Shown: positions 1 through 5,643 of the stretch, one piece after another | Layout of the letters: the number at the start of each line of letters is the position of its first letter | How positions within the stretch are numbered: position 1 is the first letter of the stretch | DNA from: RGIG995 sp045652445 | GTDB taxonomy: Bacteria; Bacillota; Clostridia; Oscillospirales; UBA644 | DNA: 5,700 nt | NCBI GenBank assembly: GCA_045652445.1 | Contig: JAZRUJ010000029.1 | Location: forward strand, 1-5,700 | Reading direction: 5' to 3' | Made by a program: the position numbers and the translations under genes | The notes under the pieces: generated by a model | The model's database searches: none | Told to the model about the DNA's origin: nothing | The model's input: only the letters and a program-made list of their open reading frames with translations

Positions 1-658
1 GGGGTACGTTGGGTACGACGAGGGAGGACAGTTGACCGAAAAAGTTCGCCGTAAACCCTATGCGGTGGTGTTGTTTGACGAAATCGAAAAAGCCCATCCC
101 GACGTGTTCAACGTCATGCTTCAGGTTTTGGATGACGGACAGTTGACCGACGGACAGGGCAGAACCGTGGACTTCAAAAACACCGTCATTATCATGACCA
201 GCAATGTGGGTGCCAAGAATATTGCCGAAAAGAAAAAGCAACTGGGATTTGCTCCCGCCGAAGGAGAATTTTCCCGCACCCAGGAAGAGATCCGGGAACG
301 GGTCATGGAAGAATTGAAGCACACTTTCCGCCCCGAATTTCTCAACCGCATCGACGACATGATCGTCTTTTCTCAACTGCGAAAGGAAGATATTCGTCAA
401 ATTGCTCTCCGTCTCACCGAACAGGTCACAAAGCGTCTGTCCGAAATGGGGATCATCCTGTCCCTTACCGACGACGCGTTGGATCTGCTCGCCGACAAGG
501 GGTTTGACGCCGCTTACGGAGCAAGACCGTTACGCCGTGCCATTCAGGCGTTGGTGGAAGATCCTCTGGCAGAAAAAATGTTGGCGGAAACCTTTGTGAA
601 AGGCGACCGTGTCACAGTCACCGTAAAAGACGGGAAATTGGAAATGACAAAAGAATAA
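1..658 (+). CDS. clpC: ATP-dependent Clp protease ATP-binding subunit ClpC, C-terminal part (5' truncated by window edge)
   Basis: This is the end of a Hsp100/Clp AAA+ unfoldase that feeds proteins to the ClpP peptidase in the cytoplasm. The reading frame is open from position 2 and gives 218 residues of the second AAA+ domain. In order it shows the pore loop GYVG (residues 1-4), Walker B VVLFDE (22-27), sensor 1 MTSN (65-68), the arginine-finger segment FRPEFLNRID (109-118) and sensor 2 GARPLRR (173-179), then the short C-terminal D2-small domain. An LGF tripeptide (residues 81-83, bases 242-250) sits where ClpC proteins carry the ClpP-docking loop. ClpB lacks that loop, so this favours ClpC. 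A TTG at 32 is in frame but lies inside the conserved domain and is not a start. The N-domain, first AAA+ domain and M-domain lie off the left edge, so MecA- or CtsR-type regulation cannot be judged. The gene ends just before a strong terminator. Confidence 0.95.
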   Translation, partial: GYVGYDEGGQLTEKVRRKPYAVVLFDEIEKAHPDVFNVMLQVLDDGQLTDGQGRTVDFKNTVIIMTSNVGAKNIAEKKKQLGFAPAEGEFSRTQEEIRERVMEELKHTFRPEFLNRIDDMIVFSQLRKEDIRQIALRLTEQVTKRLSEMGIILSLTDDALDLLADKGFDAAYGARPLRRAIQALVEDPLAEKMLAETFVKGDRVTVTVKDGKLEMTKE

Positions 659-699
659 AAAAGCCCGCACGGTCCATAGAAACCGTGCGGATTTTTTTT
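657..699. terminator. Bidirectional rho-independent terminator between convergent genes
   Basis: A perfect 9-bp stem pairs CCGCACGGT (665-673) with ACCGTGCGG (682-690) around an 8-nt loop. Eight T residues follow on the + strand (692-699). Six A residues precede it (657-662) and form a U-tract for - strand transcripts. It lies between the clpC stop (656-658) and the stop of the convergent isomerase-family gene (703-705), so one hairpin can end both transcripts. Confidence 0.92.
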
Positions 700-702
700 G
701 TT

Positions 703-1608
703 TTATTCACCTTTCATTCCATATAGGGCAAGGATTTCCTGTGCGGTGGAATGTAACTGGGAAAAGGCGTGAAGTTTCTGGGATTTTCTCAAACTTTTCA
801 TTTGAAGCGTGTCCTTTTCTCGATAGGGAATATCGTTGTCCGCTTCAAAGGTAAAATATCCTTCGAATTTCGAGTCGATCATCCCTCGCAATACGCTGTC
901 CCAATCCACCGTTCCGTGGAAGGGGCGTTGGTGGGTGTCTCTGCGTCCGTTGTTGTCGTGAAGGTGGACTGCTTTCAGATTCTCTCCCAGCGTTACCATT
1001 TCCTCCCGTTGATTCAATCCCTCAATGTTGGCATGCCCCACGTCCCACGCGGCACCTAAATTGGGGTGATTTAAAAAGGTGATCATGTCGTTCAGATCCT
1101 GCCCCGTCATGGGAAAATACCGCCCGCCCATATTGGCGTTACAGCTGTTTTCCAAAAGCACGTGGATCTTTAGCCGTTCTGCCGTGGGAAGAATAGCGTC
1201 GAAGAAAGGCTTATTAGCTTCAAAATACGCTTTTTTATCCTGCGGGTAATAAAATGCTCCTTCTCCGTTGGAGGTGTGAATTACGGCGTTTTTGATCCCC
1301 AAAATCCCGCAGCATTCTAAGGCTCGTATGCAAATGGAAATTGCTTGTTCGTGCCGTTCGGCATCAATGCGGCAGTCGGGCAGATGGGCTTGAACAAATC
1401 GAATGCCTAATTCATCTCCACGTTGAAGAACTGCGATGATGATTTCCTTCCAATTTTCTTGCATCAGCCGGTGGTTTGGGTTATCGGTCATATCACAGAA
1501 AGAGAAATCCAAAAAGCGAAAAGGCGTTTCTCCCATAAGCCCCACGGCTTCTTTGTAATCATCGGAAACGTACTTTACCAGGTCTCCAAAGGTCGTTGCA
1601 ATTTTCAT
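703..1608 (-). CDS. Sugar phosphate isomerase/epimerase family protein (xylose isomerase-like TIM barrel)
   Basis: This 301-residue protein has the pattern of the AP-endonuclease-2/xylose-isomerase-like TIM-barrel family, whose members isomerise or epimerise sugars, inositols or related compounds with a divalent metal. Strand-end motifs appear in the expected order: QAHLP (H75), VIHTS (H111), LLENS (E153), WDVGHAN (D189, H192), HLHDN (H215, H217), PFHGTVDW (H231) and FTFEAD (E255). E153, D189, a histidine of HLHDN and E255 are the likely metal ligands by family analogy. There is no signal peptide or membrane segment, so it is cytoplasmic. The start ATG (1606-1608) has a weak AAAAGAG Shine-Dalgarno 7 nt upstream (1616-1622). 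The gene is separated from its upstream neighbour by a terminator-like hairpin, and a palindrome sits 13-16 nt before the start, so it is probably a separately regulated single gene. The substrate cannot be assigned from sequence; endonuclease IV activity is less likely given the annotation pattern of such solitary members. Confidence 0.85.
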   Translation of the reverse strand: MKIATTFGDLVKYVSDDYKEAVGLMGETPFRFLDFSFCDMTDNPNHRLMQENWKEIIIAVLQRGDELGIRFVQAHLPDCRIDAERHEQAISICIRALECCGILGIKNAVIHTSNGEGAFYYPQDKKAYFEANKPFFDAILPTAERLKIHVLLENSCNANMGGRYFPMTGQDLNDMITFLNHPNLGAAWDVGHANIEGLNQREEMVTLGENLKAVHLHDNNGRRDTHQRPFHGTVDWDSVLRGMIDSKFEGYFTFEADNDIPYREKDTLQMKSLRKSQKLHAFSQLHSTAQEILALYGMKGE

Positions 1609-1621
1609 TTTTATACTCTTT

Positions 1622-1648
1622 TCTAAACCGTATCGGTTTACATGTAAA
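1622..1648. promoter_or_regulatory. Overlapping palindromes upstream of the isomerase-family gene, candidate operator
   Basis: Positions 1624-1640 read TAAACCG-TAT-CGGTTTA, a perfect 7-bp inverted repeat around 3 bases. With one mismatch it extends to a 21-bp near-palindrome (1622-1642). A second perfect 12-bp palindrome, TTTACATGTAAA (1637-1648), overlaps it by four bases. The element lies between the terminator stem and the ribosome binding site of the - strand gene, where a repressor of a catabolic gene would usually bind. The symmetry is seen directly; the operator role and any LacI-type binding protein are inference. In RNA the first palindrome could also form a small hairpin. Confidence 0.5.
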
Positions 1649-1704
1649 ATAAAAATAACCGGAAAAATCCAAATTTATTATTTAAATTAACACATTTTTC
1701 CGGT
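1649..1704 (-). terminator. Rho-independent-like terminator of the femABX-MFS-GDPD unit
   Basis: An 11-bp perfect inverted repeat pairs ACCGGAAAAAT (1658-1668) with ATTTTTCCGGT (1694-1704) around a 25-nt AT-rich loop. Read on the - strand, the stem is followed by TATTTTTAT and more T (1649-1657 and beyond). It starts 22 bp after the phosphodiesterase stop codon. The loop is longer and the stem less GC-rich than in the clpC terminator, so termination may be incomplete. Confidence 0.65.
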
Positions 1705-1725
1705 TTATTTTTTAATCATATTAAA

Positions 1726-2550
1726 TTAATAAATATTTTCACAAATCCAACCGTCAAAATGCTTTTTCGCTTCTTCCAATTCTTCCTCCGTTCGAACGGT
1801 CCAGCCAATGGGGAGAGCTTTCCAAACGTCCCGACAAAGACGGAACGCCCAGGTTTTGGGATAGCGAACGTCGTAAGCAATAAAGTCGGGTTTTGCGATT
1901 ACGTTCAATAGCAGATTCTTCACTGCGAACAACTGCAGTTTGTTTCCCTCTTCTCCGTGACCGAAAAAGTTGGAGGACAACTGCCCCCGTAACACGTGGG
2001 GACGGTTTTTCCGCAACCAATCCAAAACGAAGGGATGGAAGGATTCCACACAATACGGACCGGTGTATTGGTCCAAAAGTTCAAAGGCTTTCGGGCAAAC
2101 GGACAGGTCGAATCCGGGAATTTTGCATTCGATAATCAGCGGAATTTGTCCGTCCACCAATTCCAACACCTGTTTTAGGGTTGGAATCCCGTCGGTCTGA
2201 CCGTTCAGGGACATTTTTGACAGTTCTTCCGCCGTGTAGTCCATCACCTTTCCGTCAACCCCGGCAACTCGGTTCAGCGTAAGGTCGTGGAATACCACTA
2301 CCTGTCCATCTTTGGAAAGTTGGATGTCCAATTCGATGCCTAATCCCTTGTCAACCGCGCCCTGAAAGGCACGTAAAGAATTTTCCGGTACGGATTTTGT
2401 GTGAAGACCTCGGTGAGCGTATTCTTTGCCGACAAAAGCCGTAGTGTCGGGGCGATGTTTAACGGACCGAGGTTTGATGAGTAGTAAAAACACTAAAAAA
2501 CAAAGGAGTAAAAAACCTAAAATTCCAGCAGAAACGTAAAGCCAGATCAT
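1726..2550 (-). CDS. Membrane-anchored glycerophosphodiester phosphodiesterase (GDPD family)
   Basis: GDPD enzymes hydrolyse glycerophosphodiesters to glycerol-3-phosphate and an alcohol. The protein has 274 residues: one hydrophobic helix (about residues 2-25), a basic linker (K26-R33), then the TIM-barrel domain. Catalytic and metal motifs are intact: AHRG (H46, R47), PENS (E56, N57), ELD (E73, D75), VVFHD (H88, D89), ECK (E141, K143) and the late GWTVR strand (250-253). The positive charges directly after the helix predict an N-out, C-in anchor, so the catalytic domain probably faces the cytoplasm. The start ATG overlaps the transporter stop as ATGA and has a strong SD (GAGGAGG), so translation is probably coupled. 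Symbols such as ugpQ or glpQ are not assigned because the soluble enzymes with those names lack this anchor. The pairing with a transporter suggests use of an imported or membrane-derived diester, but the substrate is unknown. Confidence 0.92.
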   Translation of the reverse strand: MIWLYVSAGILGFLLLCFLVFLLLIKPRSVKHRPDTTAFVGKEYAHRGLHTKSVPENSLRAFQGAVDKGLGIELDIQLSKDGQVVVFHDLTLNRVAGVDGKVMDYTAEELSKMSLNGQTDGIPTLKQVLELVDGQIPLIIECKIPGFDLSVCPKAFELLDQYTGPYCVESFHPFVLDWLRKNRPHVLRGQLSSNFFGHGEEGNKLQLFAVKNLLLNVIAKPDFIAYDVRYPKTWAFRLCRDVWKALPIGWTVRTEEELEEAKKHFDGWICENIY

Positions 2551-4121
2551 TCCGGATCCTCCTCAAACTGTTCCATCATGTTTTTCTTTGCCATGGGTTT
2601 GGAGTCCCCGTGTTTCACAAAGATCATGGTAAGGAAGGACAAGGCCACAAAAATAGCGGCGTAGGGGAAAAGACTGGTCATCGCCACGTTATCCATGAAA
2701 AGCCCGGAAACGGTAGGGGTCAGGGATTGAGCCGCCATAGACGCGGTGTAATAATATCCCGTGTATTTCCCAACGTCGGCACCGGTACACATTTCCACCA
2801 CCATGGGGAAAGAGTTTACGTTAATGGTCGCCCAGGCAATTCCGGCCAGGCAGAACATAATGGACATCAGCCAGGCGGGAGAAGATGCCGTCAGGAAACA
2901 CCCGGCAAAAAATGCCGTAAACAGCATGGCGATCCCTGCGAGAATGGTCTTCTTTCTGCCGATTTTCGAAGCAATAAAGCCTACGGGCAGATAGGCAACG
3001 ATGGCTGCGATGTTTGCCAAAAGGAGAGTTGTCGTTGCGTCTTTATCCAATACGTTCTGGGCGTATACGGTGTATTTGGAAGTGATGGCATTGTATCCAA
3101 AGAACCACAAAACGATAGATGCGAGCATAAAGATCAAACTCTTCAGTTTTGCTTTGTCCAGCTTGTTCTTTTTGCCCTCTTCTTTGGGCTCTTCGTCCCC
3201 GGTCAGCCCCAGACGGGTGCTTTCCGCTTGCATTTCTGCCACCCATTTGGGTTCTTTTACCGTCAGCAGGAACAGAATCAATGCGATCAGCATAATACCG
3301 CCCACGATGGCGTATGCACCGGTATAACTCATATAAGCGTTCTTCACCTTGGAAATTGCTAAGACCGAGCCGATTCCCAAAACGATAATGCCCCCGGCGT
3401 TGCCCATCAGGTTGATGACGGCGTTTGCCTTGGAACGAAGCGGTTTTAACGTTACGTCAGGCATTAACGCTACCGCAGGCGTCCGGAACGTTGCCATAGA
3501 AATTAACAACAATAAAAGAATGCCAATGAAAATAATCGCCGTGGTGGGATTTTCTTCCGTCACCGCTGCCGCACAGGCCTGCCGGGCAGGAACCACGTGG
3601 CGGGTATAGAGGTTTACTTCCACTTCTCTGCCGAAACTGTTCAGTTCCGTAGTTTTTGAATCGGTGGTCAGTTGAGAAAATTCTTCTTTCGTATAAAGAT
3701 CCGAAAGTTTAAAATCCACCCCTTCCGGCGTTTGCAGAACGGTGTCTTTTTGTTCTTCGTAAATGATCTCCATGGTGGCAGGGTCGTTGATTTTGGTGTA
3801 TTTTTCGATCTGTTTCAGTTGCATATTGTCTGCCACGGACAAAAGCATCAAAAACGCTACCGCCAAAATTGCTCCGGTGCGGACAAAGGGAGTTCTTCTC
3901 CCGCTTTTTCCTTTGTGTCGGTCGGAAATTCCGCCGAACAAAGGTAGCATGAACAACGCCAGAATGTTGTCCAGAGCCATAATGACCCCGGAAGCGGTCT
4001 GGCTCATTCCGAACTTGCTGGTCAGCGTCATGGCGATGGTTACGTCGTAGATCTGCCAAAAAGCACAGATCAAGAAGAACGCAAAGCCCACAAGAATCGT
4101 GCGTTTGTAATTGAGTTTCAT
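2547..4121 (-). CDS. MFS transporter, GPH / SLC45 (sucrose-transporter-like) family, with a large extracellular insert
   Basis: This is a 524-residue integral membrane protein, probably a cation-coupled symporter for a sugar or glycoside by family analogy; the substrate is unknown. Twelve helices can be placed, roughly at residues 8-30, 43-62, 80-98, 193-212, 233-256, 268-287, 329-345, 364-385, 391-412, 416-437, 453-475 and 483-502. The loop after helix 2 carries the family's motif A, GGISDRHKGKSGRRTPF (63-79), and a half-copy, SKIGRKK (385-391), follows helix 8. Family-like segments FRTPAVALMPD (212-222) and WATINVNSFPMVVEM (430-444) are clear. A highly charged segment (288-328) is the central cytoplasmic loop. 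About 92 hydrophilic residues (99-190) lie between helices 3 and 4, longer than I expect. The start at 4119-4121 is chosen because AGAGAGGG lies 7 nt upstream; an in-frame ATG at 4166 has no comparable site. The gene lies 58 bp after the FemABX gene and overlaps the GDPD gene by 4 bp. Confidence 0.88.
   Translation of the reverse strand: MKLNYKRTILVGFAFFLICAFWQIYDVTIAMTLTSKFGMSQTASGVIMALDNILALFMLPLFGGISDRHKGKSGRRTPFVRTGAILAVAFLMLLSVADNMQLKQIEKYTKINDPATMEIIYEEQKDTVLQTPEGVDFKLSDLYTKEEFSQLTTDSKTTELNSFGREVEVNLYTRHVVPARQACAAAVTEENPTTAIIFIGILLLLLISMATFRTPAVALMPDVTLKPLRSKANAVINLMGNAGGIIVLGIGSVLAISKVKNAYMSYTGAYAIVGGIMLIALILFLLTVKEPKWVAEMQAESTRLGLTGDEEPKEEGKKNKLDKAKLKSLIFMLASIVLWFFGYNAITSKYTVYAQNVLDKDATTTLLLANIAAIVAYLPVGFIASKIGRKKTILAGIAMLFTAFFAGCFLTASSPAWLMSIMFCLAGIAWATINVNSFPMVVEMCTGADVGKYTGYYYTASMAAQSLTPTVSGLFMDNVAMTSLFPYAAIFVALSFLTMIFVKHGDSKPMAKKNMMEQFEEDPE
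2558..2564 (-). promoter_or_regulatory. Ribosome binding site of the GDPD gene, inside the transporter coding end
   Basis: GAGGAGG on the - strand lies 7 nt before the ATG (2548-2550), within the last codons of the transporter gene (FEEDPE). This near-ideal SD, together with the ATGA stop-start overlap, fixes the start and shows that the two genes share an mRNA. Confidence 0.85.
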
Positions 4122-4128
4122 AGATATA

Positions 4129-4136
4129 CCCTCTCT
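4129..4136 (-). promoter_or_regulatory. Ribosome binding site deciding the transporter start
   Basis: AGAGAGGG on the - strand sits 7 nt before the ATG at 4119-4121. This supports the 524-residue product starting MKLNYKRT over a version 15 residues longer, whose extra residues are charged and unlike the family's N-terminus. Confidence 0.8.
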
Positions 4137-4179
4137 TTTTATATGTCTATAGAGTTCCCACTCCAAAGGTTTTCGATTC

Positions 4180-5430
4180 TTATTTTCGCAACAGTTTTCT
4201 CATTTTAGAATAGCATTTTTTTGCAAGGGGGAGACCTTTGTCCATGACGGCATATTTCCAGCCGCTGACCGGTAGATCAAATTCCCCGGCGTATTCCACG
4301 ATAATGGGATTGAACGGATTTTTAAAATCAAACAGCCCGTCGTCAAAAGTTCCGGAAACTCCTCCCAGGTTTAGAAAGTCGCAATTCCGATCTTGACACA
4401 GATGACATTGAGAAAAGAGGCCGCATAAAGTGGCACAGAACGACGAAAAGACCGATAAATCTGCCCCCGCGTACAGGTATTCTGCAATCCGCACCCCCTG
4501 TTCGTTGGGCGGATATACCGTCAAAAGAGCCGCCAAGGAGAGCTTGTCTCCCCGTTCTTTTATGATCTGTTCCGCTTCCGCCATCTGCTGGGAAATCTTT
4601 TCTTGATTTTCCGGTTCTTTTTCCCACCGTTTTTTCAGGTTTTCCAGGTACGCGTTTACGTCACACTTTTCAAAGGCAAAAAAAGCGTCGTCGCCAAAGG
4701 ACCTTGCCAACAGGGAAAAATAGTCTTCGTTTCGCAGAGAGATGTTCTGCCGGGCTTCGGTGGAGGATAAAATCTTTTTGAAAAGGGCCACCGTATCTTC
4801 CGTGGGGTTCGCTTCTTCGTAATACAATCCTCTGGCGGATTGGAACGTTCCTAAATATTTCCGAAGTTTTTGCCGATAATTCTTTTTAAATTGAGCCGCG
4901 GAAAGAAAGTTTCCCGCCCGGTCTTTCAAAGGAATTAATGCATTGTACCGAGGTTGGGTTGCAGAATCCAGGGATTTTCCAAATCCCTTGTGCCGAAAAC
5001 CGCAGCAAGTCACAGTTTCAAATTCTGCCTGCCCCCGTTCTAAGTCAAAGGGGTCGTAATAATGTTCTTCCGGCAGATCGGGGAGGGTTTTCCCCACGAC
5101 TATGGCAGGGTCGATCTTCAGCAAATACACGCCTCTTTTTTTGCAGAATTGTTTTGCACCCTCCGTAAAGGTGGTTACCGCTTCTTTGTCCGTCAAGTTC
5201 AAAATGGGTCCCCTGGGACAATAGGCGTAAATAAAACCGGGGAGGAGTTTTCGCATCAAGATCAATGCTACACCTACCAAAGTTTCATCTTTGTATATGC
5301 CGCAAAAACTGGAATTCCAATTGTTTTTCAGTTTGCTCCACGCCTCGGTCTGTTGAATGGGTGCAAAGGAAACCTCTTTTATAAATTCATGAAATTCCGC
5401 CGCGGGAATATCTGCTTGAAACCGATACAT
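4180..5430 (-). CDS. FemABX-family aminoacyltransferase (peptidoglycan interpeptide bridge formation)
   Basis: FemABX proteins move amino acids from aminoacyl-tRNA to the stem peptide of lipid II or its precursor at the inner face of the membrane, building the cross-bridge. This protein has 416 residues from the chosen start. It shows the two-GNAT layout: QQTEAWSKLK (26-35), YCPRGPI (70-76), LLKIDP (103-108) in the first half; then TEARQNISLR (224-233), a charged helical hairpin (about 261-294) like the tRNA-synthetase-type coiled coil of FemA and MurM, YAGAD (320-324), FLNLGGVSG (352-360) and FDFKNPF (367-373). There is no signal peptide. A cluster of five cysteines (332-350) is unusual. The start at 5428-5430 follows GGAAGGG by 5 nt; an ATG at 5464-5466 would lie only about 6 nt from the predicted transcription start and lacks an SD. 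It is the first gene of the unit. The amino acid added (Ala, Ser, Gly or other) cannot be told. Confidence 0.88.
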   Translation of the reverse strand: MYRFQADIPAAEFHEFIKEVSFAPIQQTEAWSKLKNNWNSSFCGIYKDETLVGVALILMRKLLPGFIYAYCPRGPILNLTDKEAVTTFTEGAKQFCKKRGVYLLKIDPAIVVGKTLPDLPEEHYYDPFDLERGQAEFETVTCCGFRHKGFGKSLDSATQPRYNALIPLKDRAGNFLSAAQFKKNYRQKLRKYLGTFQSARGLYYEEANPTEDTVALFKKILSSTEARQNISLRNEDYFSLLARSFGDDAFFAFEKCDVNAYLENLKKRWEKEPENQEKISQQMAEAEQIIKERGDKLSLAALLTVYPPNEQGVRIAEYLYAGADLSVFSSFCATLCGLFSQCHLCQDRNCDFLNLGGVSGTFDDGLFDFKNPFNPIIVEYAGEFDLPVSGWKYAVMDKGLPLAKKCYSKMRKLLRK

Positions 5431-5435
5431 AATAA

Positions 5436-5442
5436 CCCTTCC
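5436..5442 (-). promoter_or_regulatory. Ribosome binding site deciding the FemABX start
   Basis: GGAAGGG on the - strand is 5 nt before the ATG at 5428-5430. With the promoter below, it gives a leader of about 42 nt and argues against the upstream in-frame ATG. Confidence 0.75.
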
Positions 5443-5479
5443 GTGTTGCCCCGAAAACGGTGGCATTTATATTTACTCT

Positions 5480-5508
5480 ATTATAACATAATAAGATTTG
5501 TTTGTCAA
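5480..5508 (-). promoter_or_regulatory. Consensus sigma-A promoter for the femABX-MFS-GDPD unit
   Basis: On the - strand, TTGACA (5503-5508) and TATAAT (5480-5485) are separated by exactly 17 bp, and the base pair step before the -10 box is TGT, an extended -10 (TGn). All 12 hexamer bases match consensus. Predicted transcription start is an A near 5473. No operator-like symmetry overlaps it, so expression is probably strong and constitutive. Confidence 0.93.
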
Positions 5509-5578
5509 TAAAAATCCGACGGGAAAAGCCCTGGGGAAAACGACGAAAAAAAATTGTAAAACCCGGAAATGTAAAATA

Positions 5579-5613
5579 TTTTTCACAAATACCCCCTTGC
5601 TTTTTGTGAAAAA
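5579..5613. repeat. 11-bp perfect inverted repeat across the tRNA promoter -35 region
   Basis: TTTTTCACAAA (5579-5589) and TTTGTGAAAAA (5603-5613) are perfect complements around 13 bases (5590-5602). The 13-base centre contains the -35 hexamer of the tRNA promoter, and the right arm fills the promoter spacer. It is AT-rich with no U-tract following a GC stem, and no gene ends here, so it is not an obvious terminator. Function is unknown. Confidence 0.6.
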
Positions 5614-5625
5614 CTGTGATATAAT
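5597..5625 (+). promoter_or_regulatory. Promoter of the tRNA-Thr gene
   Basis: TTGCTT (5597-5602) and a perfect TATAAT (5620-5625) are 17 bp apart, with TGA directly before the -10 box as an extended -10. The predicted transcription start near 5632 is about 12 nt before the mature tRNA 5' end. The -35 box matches only 3 of 6 consensus bases. Confidence 0.85.
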
Positions 5626-5643
5626 AATCAGGCGTTAAAAAAT

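Noticed and set aside
32..34. TTG as a possible start of a short 208-residue protein
   Set aside because: The frame stays open to the left edge, and the codons before it encode the conserved GYVGYDEGGQ pore-loop segment of ClpC, so this is internal.
1643..1672. TTGGAT-18-TTTACA as a promoter for the isomerase-family gene
   Set aside because: The -10 box is a poor match, the spacing is 18 bp and the -35 box lies in the terminator hairpin loop. A promoter must exist nearby if the hairpin terminates, but I cannot place it with confidence.
1711..1725. TTTAAT-CAT-ATTAAA inverted repeat just after the GDPD stop
   Set aside because: It has only 6-bp AT arms in a very AT-rich gap and is expected by chance; the stronger hairpin next to it explains termination.
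2610..3362. Long + strand open frame of 250 codons opposite the transporter gene
   Set aside because: It is antisense to a membrane protein gene with clear family motifs. The predicted product is rich in His, Gly and Gln with no recognisable domain, and there is no promoter or good ribosome binding site. It is a codon-bias shadow.
4138..4166. TTGGAG-17-TATAAA as a promoter for the transporter gene
   Set aside because: The -35 box matches only 3 of 6 bases, and transcription would begin within the ribosome binding site, removing part of it. The strong promoter upstream of the FemABX gene can serve the transporter.
5464..5466. Upstream ATG extending the FemABX protein by 12 residues
   Set aside because: It would have a leader of about 6 nt without a Shine-Dalgarno, while the ATG at 5428-5430 has one, and the extra residues do not resemble the family N-terminus.
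5062..5511. + strand open frame of 149 codons running through the FemABX start and promoter
   Set aside because: It overlaps the FemABX coding region and its promoter in antisense, and the translation has no recognisable motif. The motifs of the - strand gene are convincing.
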